This document shows positions 51,878 to 61,512 of a stretch of 64,000 bases of DNA, piece by piece. The notes under the pieces are model-generated. The model was given only the letters and a program-made list of their open reading frames with translations, was not told where the DNA came from and searched no databases. Each line of letters opens with the position of its first letter. Position 1 is the first letter of the stretch. The position numbers and the translations under genes were made by a program. This DNA comes from DASYQD01 sp036005845 (GTDB lineage: Bacteria > Acidobacteriota > Thermoanaerobaculia > Multivoradales > JAIOJS01): NCBI GenBank assembly GCA_036005845.1, contig DASYQD010000117.1:1-64000 (forward strand), in the 5' to 3' direction.

Positions 51878-54800
51878 ATGAGCCGCTACTCGTCGTTCAC
51901 CGCCCGCCGTGTGTTGGTCGCCGCCCTCGCCGCGCTGGGGTTCGCCGCGTCGGCGGCGGCAAGTCCTCCGACATCTCCGCCGCCGCAAACCGGCAACGAT
52001 CCCGTCGAGCTGATCGTACTGCTCGCGGCCGGCCCCGGGGTTCCCACCCCCGAGACCTTCGTCGACGACGTCAATCACGGACGCCCGGGCATCCCGTTGC
52101 CGGTCCCGGCGCAGAGCGCACGGACGGCGCTCACCTTCCGTGCGTCAGGGCGCAGCCTCGCCTTGCTGCGTGCCCATCCCGAAAGCGCCGCCGCTCGCCT
52201 CGAGCGCTACGTCGTCTTGAGCTTCCCGGCCGGCGCCAACGTCGAGGCCATCGAGCGTGCCCTGGAAAGGCACCCTTGGGTGCTCCTCGTCGAGGAGAAC
52301 ACTTTCGCGTCGTTCTCCGTCACCCCCAACGACCCCAAGTTCCCGGTGCAATCGGACCCCACGCAGTACCAATGGGGAAGCCATGCGCTGAACCTGCCGG
52401 CCGCGTGGGACCGCATCGAAGGACATGCCTACATCGGCATGGCCGACACCGGTCTCGAGGTCAATCACCCCGATCTGCGCGCCTTTCATTTGGCCGGGGC
52501 CAGCTACGTCTACGACGGCGGCAACTTCCGGCCGCAGCTGTCGTGGGATTTCATCCACAACGACAACAACGTCGACGAAGGGGACGGCTCCTTCGGTGGT
52601 TCGCTGGCCGGTCACGGTACGCACACCAGCGGCATCGTCGCCGCAACCGCCAACAATGGTATCGGCGTCGCCGGTGCCTGTTGGCACTGCAGCCTGCTGA
52701 TGGGCAGGATGAGTGGCAGCAAGACGAGCGTCGCGAACGCCATCAGTTGGGACGCCAGGCACGGTGCCCAGATCGTCAATGCCAGCCTGGGCTGGCCGAC
52801 CAACGATCCCAACCTCGGCATCGTCCTCACGGCGGTGGCATTGGCCGACGACCGCGACATCGCCATGTTCGCGTCGCCGGGCAATGACAAGATGGACATC
52901 GAGTTTCCCGCCAGCGATTCGCGGGTGATTTCCGTCGGCGGCACCGAGTTCGACGGCTCGTTCTGGGTCGAAGAAGTCTGCCCTCGGCCCGGTTACACCG
53001 GCACCATCGAGTGCGGCTCGAACTACACCGTCACGCCCGGCACGAAGATGCAGGACCTGGTAGCCCCGGCCCAGAAGGTGTTGTCGACCTTCTATACCGG
53101 CGCCGAGTGGAACACCGCCCTGGGTTGTGGCGACAGCACCGATCCGACCCCCGGTTATGGTCTCTGCACGGGCACGTCGATGTCAGCTCCCTACGCCGCC
53201 GGCGCCGCCGGCCTGTTGCGGTCCGCCAATCCGCTGCTCTCGAAAGGCGCCATCCGCAGCCTGTTGGTCAACTACGCGAGCCGTGCGAACGCCTGGAGCC
53301 CGCAGTTCGGGTATGGCCTTCCCAATGTCGCTGCCTCGGTGACGGCTGCATTGGGTTTCGCGGCCAGCCAATCGCTGCCGAACCGTCTGACTCCGTTCTT
53401 CAGCCTTTACAGCTCGATTGCCACCGACTTTTCCTACACCACAGTGCCGCAAGCGGCGGCTGCGGCGATCCTCGATTCGGGGTCCGCCTACGATCCGACC
53501 GGCCCAGCCGTTGCTGGCTACCCGAAGTTTCCCGGCGACCCCCTGTGCTCGGGCGTTCCCTGCTTCCCCCCGCGAGCCTCGGTCTTCGTGTTTGCCGGCG
53601 AGAAGCCACCGTTCGCCGGCGCTCCGCCGCTGGTGCCCTTGTACCGGATGACGTTCACACCCGCCGATTCTCAAGACGTCAACCGCGACGTCAGCTATGC
53701 CACCACCATCACCGAGGTCCTCGGCTTCAAGAACGGTTTCGGCTACGACCTCGACGGAATCGAGGGTTATATCTACCAGCCCTGCACGCCCGAGCCTTCG
53801 TGCATCCCGGCGGGAGCGGTGCGCCTCTACCGTCGGTACAACTCGACGCGCCTCGACTATGCGATCTTTCCGGAATCGGAGCTCGTCAGCATGGCGAGCC
53901 TGGGATACACCTCGCCGGGCGCTTTCGCCGAAGTGCTCGGCTACGCGTATCCCAACATCGACAGCGATGGCGACAGCTTGATCGACGGCTTCGAGCTGTT
54001 GATGGGCACCAATCCGGTGGTGGCCGACAGCGACGGTGACGGCAGCTCGGACGGTGCCGAAGCCCTCAACTATCCCTACTGCGACCCGCTCCGGCCTGGG
54101 TGCGGCGGATCGTCCGTGTGGGTGTCGGTCGGCGGCACGGACGCCAACGACTGCAGCCGAGCCATGCCGTGCCGGACTTTTGCCACAGCGCTCGCCAAGA
54201 GCCCTCCGGGCGGCGAGATCAGAGTCTTGGACTCCGGCGACTTCGGGCCGCTGACGATCAACAAGGCGATTTCCGTCGTCGCCAACGGCGTCCTCGGCGG
54301 CATCCAGGCCGGCGGCGGCAGCACCGCCATTACCGTCAATGCCGGCGCCGGCGACAAGGTCGTCTTGCGCGGCCTCACCATCGACGGCCTGAGCGCAGGG
54401 CTAGACGGCATTTCCTTCGTCGCGGGTGGCTCGCTGTTCGTCGAGAGCTGCACGATCAACAACTTCAGCCGCTATGGGATCGACTTCGTGCCGACGGGCG
54501 GCAGCGGCGCTCTGGCGGTCACCGACACGGTCCTCCGCAACAACGGCGTCGGCGCCACCGGCGGCGGCCTTCACTTGCTCGCGACCGCCGCGCCAGGCCC
54601 GGTCGCGGCGATCGACGGACTGCGATCCGAGAACAACGTTTTCGGGCTCAAGGCAGAGACCTATGGGGCGGTCACGATTCGCCACAGTCTCGCCGCGAGC
54701 AACGCCTTCAGCGGATTCTCGGCGGTGACGCCGGGCGGCTCCGCCAGCGATGCGGTCCGCATGCTGATCGAAAACAGCGTCGCCACCCACAACGGGACCA

Positions 54801-54976
54801 ATGGCGTCGTGGCCAGCGGCCCCGGCTCGACGGTCACCATCAGCAACCTGGCGGTGACCGACAATCAGACCGGGCTGATCACCGGCTCGAACGGCGTCAT
54901 CGTCTCGCTCGGCAACAACAAGGTGTCGGGCAACGTCACCAACGGTACGCCGACGCAGACCGTTCCGAACCAGTAG
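51878..54976 (+). CDS. secreted subtilisin-like protease fused to a beta-helix module
   Basis: The 1032-aa protein has a signal peptide, an inhibitor/propeptide region (about 40-145), and an S8 domain with Asp190 in MADTGLEVNHPD, His246 in GHGTHTSG and Ser434 in GTSMSAPYAAG. The oxyanion Asn lies in ASPGNDKMD. A mainly beta region (about 500-690) follows, then two Asp-rich calcium loops typical of thrombospondin type 3 repeats (DSDGDSLIDGFELLMGTNP, DSDGDGSSDGAEAL; about 697-732). The last 285 residues are a full beta-helix copy (WVSVGGTDANDCSRAMPCRT...). The protease should be active. The beta-helix could anchor it to the cell surface or to the substrate bound by copy B. Confidence 0.9.
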   Translation: MSRYSSFTARRVLVAALAALGFAASAAASPPTSPPPQTGNDPVELIVLLAAGPGVPTPETFVDDVNHGRPGIPLPVPAQSARTALTFRASGRSLALLRAHPESAAARLERYVVLSFPAGANVEAIERALERHPWVLLVEENTFASFSVTPNDPKFPVQSDPTQYQWGSHALNLPAAWDRIEGHAYIGMADTGLEVNHPDLRAFHLAGASYVYDGGNFRPQLSWDFIHNDNNVDEGDGSFGGSLAGHGTHTSGIVAATANNGIGVAGACWHCSLLMGRMSGSKTSVANAISWDARHGAQIVNASLGWPTNDPNLGIVLTAVALADDRDIAMFASPGNDKMDIEFPASDSRVISVGGTEFDGSFWVEEVCPRPGYTGTIECGSNYTVTPGTKMQDLVAPAQKVLSTFYTGAEWNTALGCGDSTDPTPGYGLCTGTSMSAPYAAGAAGLLRSANPLLSKGAIRSLLVNYASRANAWSPQFGYGLPNVAASVTAALGFAASQSLPNRLTPFFSLYSSIATDFSYTTVPQAAAAAILDSGSAYDPTGPAVAGYPKFPGDPLCSGVPCFPPRASVFVFAGEKPPFAGAPPLVPLYRMTFTPADSQDVNRDVSYATTITEVLGFKNGFGYDLDGIEGYIYQPCTPEPSCIPAGAVRLYRRYNSTRLDYAIFPESELVSMASLGYTSPGAFAEVLGYAYPNIDSDGDSLIDGFELLMGTNPVVADSDGDGSSDGAEALNYPYCDPLRPGCGGSSVWVSVGGTDANDCSRAMPCRTFATALAKSPPGGEIRVLDSGDFGPLTINKAISVVANGVLGGIQAGGGSTAITVNAGAGDKVVLRGLTIDGLSAGLDGISFVAGGSLFVESCTINNFSRYGIDFVPTGGSGALAVTDTVLRNNGVGATGGGLHLLATAAPGPVAAIDGLRSENNVFGLKAETYGAVTIRHSLAASNAFSGFSAVTPGGSASDAVRMLIENSVATHNGTNGVVASGPGSTVTISNLAVTDNQTGLITGSNGVIVSLGNNKVSGNVTNGTPTQTVPNQ

Positions 54977-54993
54977 ACGAGTCACCCGCAGAG

Positions 54994-55024
54994 CCTGGAG
55001 CGCGGCGGCGGTCCGCGCTCCAGG
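54994..55024 (+). terminator. hairpin terminator after the subtilase gene
   Basis: CCTGGAGCGCGG and CCGCGCTCCAGG form a perfect 12-bp stem around a 7-base loop, 18 bases after the subtilase stop. There is no strong U-tract. Confidence 0.65.
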
Positions 55025-55245
55025 TGTCATGGCGGTGGCCGGGCGAGCAGATGCGGCCGGCCACCGAGCTCACGCTCGCCCCACGGGATGACCGAGTCGA
55101 GCACCGCGGCACCTACCCCGCGCCGTCGCGGGCCTCCGGCGGCGCCAAGTGACGGGGCTCACGCGTAGGTCGGCGTGACGGCGGCTAAGCTTGGGGATGG
55201 GACGGCACGCCGTTTGCGCGCCTTCCATCCCCCAGGAGGAGCCGC

Positions 55246-58200
55246 ATGCGGGCCGTAATCGCGGTAGCAGTGTTGTCGGTGCTGGTTGCGGGCGGTCCGC
55301 TGGCGGCGGTGACCTTTACCGTCAACAACGTCGGCGACCAGCCGGACGCCAACACCGCTGACAACGTCTGCTCGATCGCCGGCCAGCCGACCATCTGTAC
55401 CTTGCGGGCGGCGATCCAGCAGGCCAACGCCACCGCCGGCACCGACACCATCGCCTTCAGCATCACCGGCGCCGGCCCGCACGTGTTCGCGCCGGGCTCG
55501 GCGCTGCCGAGCTTCACGCAGGCGGTGATCGTCGACGGCACCACCGAGCCGAGCTACGCCCAGTTCGCGCCAGTGGTGGTGATCAACGGCGCCGGCGCCG
55601 GCGCGGGAGTCAACGGGCTGGTCTTCGCGGCGGGCTCCAACGGCAGCACGCTGCGCGGCGTCGTCGTGCAGGGCTTCGGCGGCAACGGCGTGGTGGTGCA
55701 GTCGGACGGCTGCACCGTGGAGCGCACCTACTCCGGCACCAACAACGTCGGCACCACCGCCGCCGGCAACACCGGCGCCGGCTTCCTGGTGAGCGGCAAC
55801 TCCAACACCTTGGGGGTGAGCAACGACAGCCCGAAGCGCATCCTCGCCTCCGCCAACGGCGGCGGCGGAGTCGTCATCACCGGCAGCTCGAACGCCCTGC
55901 ACTCCTCGCACGTGGGCACCAACCTGGGAGGGAGCGCGGCGCTGGGCAACACCGGGGCCGGCGTCGCCATCTCGGGCTCTTCGAACACGCTCAACCACAA
56001 CCTCGTCTCCGGCAACTCGCAGGAAGGCGTACGCATCACCGCCGGCTCCGGCAACGTGGTGGGCGGCAATCACCTGATCGGCATGAACGCCACCGGCACC
56101 GCCGCCCTGCCCAACGGCGGCGACGGGGTGAGCATCCAGGGCGGCACCGGCAACACCATCGGCGACTTCAACACCATCTCCGGCAACAGCGGCAACGGCG
56201 TGTCGATCTCCGGCGCGTCGACGACCGGCAACGTCGTGCGCAGCAACTTCATCGGCACCGCGGTGTCGGGGACCACGGCGCTGCCCAACGCGATGGTAGG
56301 CGTGCTCCTCTCCGCCACCGTCGGCAACACCGTCGGCGGCACCGCCGCGGGCGCCGGCAACGTCATCTCGGGCAACGGCGGCATCGGCGTGCGGGTGGCG
56401 TCGGGCAGCGGCAACTTCATCCAGTCCAACGACATCGGCACCAACCCCAGCGGCAACGGCGCCATCGCCAACGGCGGCACCGGCATCACGGTGGAGGGAT
56501 CGCCGAACACCACCGTCGGCGGCGGCGAGGGCGACGGCAACCTGGTGTCGGGAAACGTCGGGTCCGGCATCGTGGTCAGCGGCGCTGCCAACGGCACCAT
56601 CGTCATCGGCAACACCGTCGGCACCGCCGTGGCGGGCACCCCGGCGCTGCCCAACACCGTCGACGGCATCGCCCTCTTCGGCACCAGCGGCGTCATCGTC
56701 GGCGGCGACGCGACGGTGGGCTCGGACAACGTCGTCAGCGGCAACGGCAGGCACGGCATCTACGTCTCGGGCGGCAGCGGCAACCAGATCCGCATCAACG
56801 AGATCGGCACCGACGGCCTGGGCACCACCGGCGTCGGCAATGCCGGCCACGGCCTGTTCCTCGAGAACACTTCGACCAACACGGTCGACACCTCGTTGAT
56901 CAGCGCCAACCACCTCGACGGCGTGCGCATCTCCGGCGGCAACGCCAACACGCTCACCGCGCTGGTCGTCGGTGTCGACGTCACCGGTATGACGGCGCTC
57001 GGCAACTGGGGAAACGGCCTCACCATCCTCAACGCGACGAACACCGTCATCGGGCAGAGCGTCGGCGGCAAGGGCAACACCTTCAGCGGCAACTTGCAGT
57101 CGGGAATCGTCATCAGCGGCGCCGGGTCGTTCGGCAACACCATCCACAACACCCTGATCGGCCCCAATACCGCCGACAGCGCCAACATCGGCAACGGCGG
57201 CTGGGGCGTGCTGATCGCCGGCAGCGTCGACAACACCATCGGCGGTCCGCTTTCGGTGGACGCCAACCGCATCCGCGGCAACGGCGTTTTCTTCAATGCC
57301 GCCAACGGCGGCAACGGCACCGGCGGCATCGGCATCCTCTCCGGCAACGGCAACGAGATCCGGCACAACCTGATCTCGGGCAACTACGGCCTGGGCATCG
57401 ACCTCGACGCCGACGGCGCGCTACCCTTCGACGGCATCAGCGCCAACGACGCGAGCGACGCCGACAACGGCGCCAACCTGCTGCAGAACCGGCCGGTGAT
57501 CACCAGCGCCACGATCGGCGCCGGCAACACCGCGGTGGCGGGCACGCTGACGAGCACCCCCAACACCACCTTCGACATCGAGATCTACACCAGCTCGCGC
57601 TGCGACCCCAGCGGTGCCGGCGAGGGGACGTCGGCCTCGGCCACGGTGAGCACCACCACCAACGGCAGCGGGCAGGCGAGCTGGTCCTCCAACTTCGCCC
57701 AGGCGCCGGCCGGATCGGTGTTCACCGCCGTCGCCACCGATCCCAACGGCAACAGCTCGGAGTTCTCCAACTGCGTCCCCATCTACTCGGGGGCGCCGAT
57801 CGAGTTCGACGGCGATCCCGCCTCCGAGATCTTCGTCTTCTCGGGCGGCGCCTGGACCCAGTTCGACTACACGACCGGCAGTCAGACGAGCTCGGTGTGG
57901 ACGGGCACCGGTACCGGCTGCCGGCAGGTGATGATGGATTACGACGGCGACGGCCGTGACGATCTCACCCAGCTCTGCGGCGGCGCCTGGCACTTCTTCA
58001 ACGACAACGGCAGCTACAACAAGGGCATCTGGGTGGGCGACATCCCGGGCAACCTGCCGGTGCCGGCGGACTACGACGGCGACGGCCGGGACGACGTGGT
58101 GGTCTACAACAACGGCAGCTGGAGCTTCTTCGACTTCCAGAGCGGCAACTACCAAGCCTCGCGCAGCCGCTTCACCGGCAGCGGCGCCGGCCAGATCCCG

Positions 58201-58635
58201 GCACCCATCGACTACGACGGCGACGGCAAGGCCGAGCTCAGCGTCTACAACGGCGGGGCCTGGCACTTCTTCGACGAAGCGGGCGCCTACGTGAAGGGCA
58301 TCTGGGTGGGCCCCGGCGCCTTCCCGGTGCCCGGCGACTACGACGGCGACGGCCACGACGACGCCATGATCTTCCGCGACGGCGTGTGGTCGTACTACGA
58401 CTTCGCGACCGGCGCCTACGTGCCGGGCAAGTCGGTGTACACCGGCACGCCGCCGCACATCAGCGGCGGCACCACGACACCCGAGCCGCTCGACGTCGAC
58501 GGCAACGGCACGCTCGACTTCACGCTCTTCGCCGGCGGTCCGTGGCACTTCTACAACGCCAACGGCACCTACGCGAAGGGCATCTGGACGGGCGGCGTCG
58601 GCGAGAAGCCGCTGTCGGCCCGCCCGCAGCAGTAG
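55246..58635 (+). CDS. CSLREA-type secreted beta-helix protein with FG-GAP-like repeats
   Basis: The ATG has a GGAGGAG ribosome binding site and a signal peptide (MRAVIAVAVLSVLVAGGPLA). A CSLREA-like segment follows (TVNNVGDQPDANTADNVC ... CTLRAAIQQANAT, residues 24-65), which often marks exported proteins. Residues about 120-760 are parabolic beta-helix repeats dominated by 'GNT-GG-VISGN-GNGV' units, with recurring IGT(D/N)xxGT and LPNxxxGV stations about 60-70 residues apart. A fibronectin-like linker (VITSATIGAGNTAVAGTL) leads to five DYDGDG(R/K/H)DD-type calcium motifs (about 870-1080), as in FG-GAP or VCBS repeat proteins. It is 1129 aa long. It may be an adhesin or autotransporter-like passenger; no sorting signal is clear. 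Confidence 0.86.
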   Translation: MRAVIAVAVLSVLVAGGPLAAVTFTVNNVGDQPDANTADNVCSIAGQPTICTLRAAIQQANATAGTDTIAFSITGAGPHVFAPGSALPSFTQAVIVDGTTEPSYAQFAPVVVINGAGAGAGVNGLVFAAGSNGSTLRGVVVQGFGGNGVVVQSDGCTVERTYSGTNNVGTTAAGNTGAGFLVSGNSNTLGVSNDSPKRILASANGGGGVVITGSSNALHSSHVGTNLGGSAALGNTGAGVAISGSSNTLNHNLVSGNSQEGVRITAGSGNVVGGNHLIGMNATGTAALPNGGDGVSIQGGTGNTIGDFNTISGNSGNGVSISGASTTGNVVRSNFIGTAVSGTTALPNAMVGVLLSATVGNTVGGTAAGAGNVISGNGGIGVRVASGSGNFIQSNDIGTNPSGNGAIANGGTGITVEGSPNTTVGGGEGDGNLVSGNVGSGIVVSGAANGTIVIGNTVGTAVAGTPALPNTVDGIALFGTSGVIVGGDATVGSDNVVSGNGRHGIYVSGGSGNQIRINEIGTDGLGTTGVGNAGHGLFLENTSTNTVDTSLISANHLDGVRISGGNANTLTALVVGVDVTGMTALGNWGNGLTILNATNTVIGQSVGGKGNTFSGNLQSGIVISGAGSFGNTIHNTLIGPNTADSANIGNGGWGVLIAGSVDNTIGGPLSVDANRIRGNGVFFNAANGGNGTGGIGILSGNGNEIRHNLISGNYGLGIDLDADGALPFDGISANDASDADNGANLLQNRPVITSATIGAGNTAVAGTLTSTPNTTFDIEIYTSSRCDPSGAGEGTSASATVSTTTNGSGQASWSSNFAQAPAGSVFTAVATDPNGNSSEFSNCVPIYSGAPIEFDGDPASEIFVFSGGAWTQFDYTTGSQTSSVWTGTGTGCRQVMMDYDGDGRDDLTQLCGGAWHFFNDNGSYNKGIWVGDIPGNLPVPADYDGDGRDDVVVYNNGSWSFFDFQSGNYQASRSRFTGSGAGQIPAPIDYDGDGKAELSVYNGGAWHFFDEAGAYVKGIWVGPGAFPVPGDYDGDGHDDAMIFRDGVWSYYDFATGAYVPGKSVYTGTPPHISGGTTTPEPLDVDGNGTLDFTLFAGGPWHFYNANGTYAKGIWTGGVGEKPLSARPQQ

Positions 58636-58660
58636 CGAGCGCGACGGCTGCGGCGGCCGC

Positions 58661-58666
58661 TAGAAT
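58661..58666 (+). promoter_or_regulatory. -10 box of the DprE-like cassette
   Basis: TAGAAT followed by CC ends 11 bases before the ATG of the oxidoreductase gene. There is no upstream TG, no -35 and no Shine-Dalgarno sequence. Confidence 0.4.
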
Positions 58667-58677
58667 CCCAGCCTTCC

Positions 58678-60024
58678 ATGGCGGCCGACGACGCCTTCCC
58701 ACTGCCGCGGCAGCAGGCCGAGCTCTGCAGCTTCGACGGCGGCGTGGAGGAGCGCGCCTGGCTGGTGCGGCCCGACCGCTACCGCGACCTCGAGCAGCTC
58801 CCTGACGGCATGCGCCGCATCGTGCGCGGCGGCGGCTACTCCTACGCCGCCGCGAGCTTCGGCGGCGGCGCGCTGGTGCAGGACTTCCGCGCCTTCGACC
58901 GCGTGCTGGGCTTCGACGCCGAGAGCGGCCGCGTGCGCTGCGAGGCGGGCATCACGCTCGGCAAGCTCTTCGCCTTCGCGGCGGCGCGCGGGCTGTACCT
59001 GCCGGTGCAGCCGGGGCACCCCGACATCACCGTCGGCGGCTGCATCGCCGCCGACGTCCACGGCAAGAGCCCGGCGCTGGACGGCACCTTCCGCCGCTGG
59101 GTAGTCGAGCTGACGCTGTTCCATCCCGCGCGCGGGCTGCAGACCGCCTCAGCCGAGGAGAACGCCGAGCTGTTCGAGCTCACCTGCGGCGGCTACGGCC
59201 TCACCGGGCACATCGTCGCCGCCACGCTGCAGCTCCGGCCGCTGCCGATCGAGTGGGAGCTCGAGAACGTCGCCGCCCTGAGCCTGCTCGCCACCGTCGA
59301 TCTGCTGGTCGAGCGCGGCGCCGGCGCCGGGCTCGCATACACCTGGAACGACCTCTGCGCCTCGGGTGCGGCGTTCGGCCGCGGCTTCCTGCACCTCGGT
59401 CGCGCCGTGAACGGTGATGCGGCGCGCGCGGACGGCGCGCCGCCGCGCTACCAGCGGCTGCCGCCGTGCGCGCGCTCGCCGCTGCGCGCCTGGCGGCGGC
59501 CGGTGACGCCGCTGTTCAACCGCGCCTACGGCGGGCTGCAGAGACTGGGCCGGCACCGGCAGGCGAAACCCTTCGCCCTGCTCTTCCCGATCGCCTCGCG
59601 CGCGGCCTACTTCCGTCTCTTCGGTGGCCGCGGCTTGCACGAGTATCAGGTGCTGGTGCCGAGGCCGGCCTTTGCGGCCTTCGCGCGCGGCCTGCAGGAG
59701 GCGGTACAGCGCTTGCGCGTCGCGCCCACGCTGGGTTCCTGCAAGCTGTTCACCGCCACCGGCGGGCACCTCCGTTTCGCCGGCGACGGCATCTGCATGG
59801 CGGTCGACTTCCCGCGCAGCGCGACGAGCGTCGCGTTCGCGGCGCGGCTCGACGACCTGACGGCGGAGGTCGGCGGCATCCCGAACGTGATCAAGGACTC
59901 GCGGTTGCCGCGCGCCGTCGTCGAGCGCTGCTATCCGCGGCTCGACGACTTCCGCCGCGGGCTGCTGCGCCTCGACGCCGACCGCCTCTACCGTTCCGAG
60001 CTCGCGGAGCGGTTGGCGCTGTGA
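58678..60024 (+). CDS. DprE1-like FAD-binding oxidoreductase
   Basis: DprE1 oxidises polyprenyl-phosphoryl-ribose at C2' as the first half of epimerisation to arabinose. The 448-aa protein has the PCMH-type FAD domain (RRIVRGGGYSYAAASFGGGALV, VQPGHPDITVGGCIAADVHGKS, TCGGYGLTGHIVA) and the C-terminal substrate domain, with HLRFAGDGICMAVDFPRS and NVIKDSRL. The Lys in IKDSRL corresponds to the catalytically important DprE1 lysine. The gene overlaps the downstream short-chain dehydrogenase by four bases (GTGA), mirroring dprE1-dprE2. The exact sugar is inferred from family and context. Confidence 0.87.
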   Translation: MAADDAFPLPRQQAELCSFDGGVEERAWLVRPDRYRDLEQLPDGMRRIVRGGGYSYAAASFGGGALVQDFRAFDRVLGFDAESGRVRCEAGITLGKLFAFAAARGLYLPVQPGHPDITVGGCIAADVHGKSPALDGTFRRWVVELTLFHPARGLQTASAEENAELFELTCGGYGLTGHIVAATLQLRPLPIEWELENVAALSLLATVDLLVERGAGAGLAYTWNDLCASGAAFGRGFLHLGRAVNGDAARADGAPPRYQRLPPCARSPLRAWRRPVTPLFNRAYGGLQRLGRHRQAKPFALLFPIASRAAYFRLFGGRGLHEYQVLVPRPAFAAFARGLQEAVQRLRVAPTLGSCKLFTATGGHLRFAGDGICMAVDFPRSATSVAFAARLDDLTAEVGGIPNVIKDSRLPRAVVERCYPRLDDFRRGLLRLDADRLYRSELAERLAL

Positions 60025-60755
60025 CCGCGGTCGTCGTCGGCGCATCGGCGGGCCTCGGTCGCGCGCTCGCCGTCGAGCTGGCGCGTTCGGGGCGGCCGCT
60101 GCTGCTGGTGGCTTCGGACCGCCGCGACCTCGACGCCTTGGCGGGCGACCTATCGCTGCGCTTCGGCGTGGCGGCCAAGGTGCTGGCGCTCGACGCCGCC
60201 GACGCCGACGCGCTCGCCGCCGGGCTGCGCGCCGCCGCGGCGGAGCTGCCGCCGGTGGAGGCGCTGCTGCTCCCCATCGGCACCGTCGACGACGGCGACA
60301 CGCCCCTGCTCGAGCCGGCGCGCGCGCGGCGGCTGATCGACGTCAACTTCACGGCGCCCGCGGCCGCCGTCCGCGAGCTGTTGCCCGGCATGCTGGAGCG
60401 CCACCGCGGCGCGGTGGTGGGTTTCGGTTCGGTGGCCGCCGCGCGCGGACGCTCGCGCAACGCCGTCTACGCCGCCGCCAAGCGCGCCCTCGCCAGCTAC
60501 TTCGAGAGCCTGCGCCACCTCGCCGAACCGGCGGGCGTGGCTGTCGCCTTCTACGTGCTCGGCTACCTCGATACGCGCCTCGCCTTCGGCCGCCGCCTGC
60601 TGCTGCCCAAGGGCGCGCCGACCGCCGTCGCGCGCCGCGTGGTGCGCCGGCTGGGCCGCGACCGCGGCGTCGGGTACCTGCCGCGCTTCTGGTACCCTCT
60701 CGTGCTCGCCCTCAAGGCCCTTCCCCATGCCGTCTATGGTCGCCTCGACTTCTGA
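60021..60755 (+). CDS. DprE2-like short-chain dehydrogenase
   Basis: DprE2 reduces the keto intermediate made by DprE1. The GTG overlaps the previous stop (GTGA). The 244-aa protein shows the nucleotide motif VVGASAGLGRALAVELA, the catalytic Ser in VVGFGSVAAARG and the Y-x-x-x-K pair in AVYAAAKRALA. A C-terminal hydrophobic segment (WYPLVLALKALPHAVY) probably docks it to the membrane, as in DprE2. It overlaps the next gene by 29 bp, so the four proteins are translated together. Confidence 0.87.
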   Translation: MTAVVVGASAGLGRALAVELARSGRPLLLVASDRRDLDALAGDLSLRFGVAAKVLALDAADADALAAGLRAAAAELPPVEALLLPIGTVDDGDTPLLEPARARRLIDVNFTAPAAAVRELLPGMLERHRGAVVGFGSVAAARGRSRNAVYAAAKRALASYFESLRHLAEPAGVAVAFYVLGYLDTRLAFGRRLLLPKGAPTAVARRVVRRLGRDRGVGYLPRFWYPLVLALKALPHAVYGRLDF

Positions 60756-61512
60756 CCGCACGCTCGCGCCGCGCCCGGACGCGGTCGAGGGGCGGCCGCG
60801 CGTCAGCCTCTTCTTTCCCGTCTACCGCGACGAGTCCACCGTCGAGCGGGTGACGCGCAAGTCGATCCGCGTGCTCGAGGAGCTCGCCTCCGACCACGAG
60901 GTGCTGATCGTCGACGACGGCTCCCCCGACCGCGCCGGCGACGTCGCCGACGAGCTGGCCCGCGAGCTGCCCAACGTGCGCGTCATCCACCACGAGCGCA
61001 ACCTCGGCTACGGCGCCGCGCTGCGCACCGGCTTCCGCGCCGCCCGTCACGAGTGGATCGCCTTCACCGACGGCGACGACGAGTACGAGGTCGACGACCT
61101 GCGCAAGCTGCTGCGGCTGCGCGACCGCTACGACCTGGTCATCACCTTCCGCTACGCCAAGCGCTACTCGAACCTGCGCATCTTCATCTCCTTCGTCTAC
61201 AACAAGCTGCTGCGGCGCGTCTTTCAGACCCGCTTCCGCGACGTCAGCTGCGGTCTGCGGCTGATCCGCAAGGAGATCGCCGACGAGCTCGAGCTGCAGT
61301 CGACGAGCCCGTTCATCGGCGCCGAGATCGCCATCAAGACGATGCTCAAGGGCTTTCGCATCGGCGAGGTGGGCATCCAGACCTTCCCGCGCCAGTTCGG
61401 CCGCGGCGCCTCCACCTCGCCGCGCAACATCTGGGCGACGATCGTCGACATGCGGCGCGTCTACCGCGCCGTCTTCTCGCCCGAGTACGATCGGCCGCTC
61501 AACCGTGACTGA
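60727..61512 (+). CDS. family 2 glycosyltransferase, polyprenyl-phosphate sugar synthase-like
   Basis: The 261-aa protein has an N-terminal extension, then a dolichol-phosphate mannose/glucose synthase-like GT2 core: VSLFFPVYRDESTVERVTRKS, VLIVDDGSPDRAGDV, ERNLGYGAALRTGFRAA, FTDGDDEYEVDDL (metal site) and VSCGLRLIRKEIADELELQS. There are no C-terminal helices. The DprE-like neighbours suggest that it loads a pentose or hexose onto a polyprenyl phosphate, or takes the product to a further acceptor. Confidence 0.87.
   Translation: MPSMVASTSDRTLAPRPDAVEGRPRVSLFFPVYRDESTVERVTRKSIRVLEELASDHEVLIVDDGSPDRAGDVADELARELPNVRVIHHERNLGYGAALRTGFRAARHEWIAFTDGDDEYEVDDLRKLLRLRDRYDLVITFRYAKRYSNLRIFISFVYNKLLRRVFQTRFRDVSCGLRLIRKEIADELELQSTSPFIGAEIAIKTMLKGFRIGEVGIQTFPRQFGRGASTSPRNIWATIVDMRRVYRAVFSPEYDRPLNRD

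Noticed and set aside
55246..57500. DNA tandem repeats within the CSLREA gene
   Set aside because: The repetition is at the protein level (GN-rich beta-helix coils) with synonymous variation; there is no uniform DNA repeat unit.
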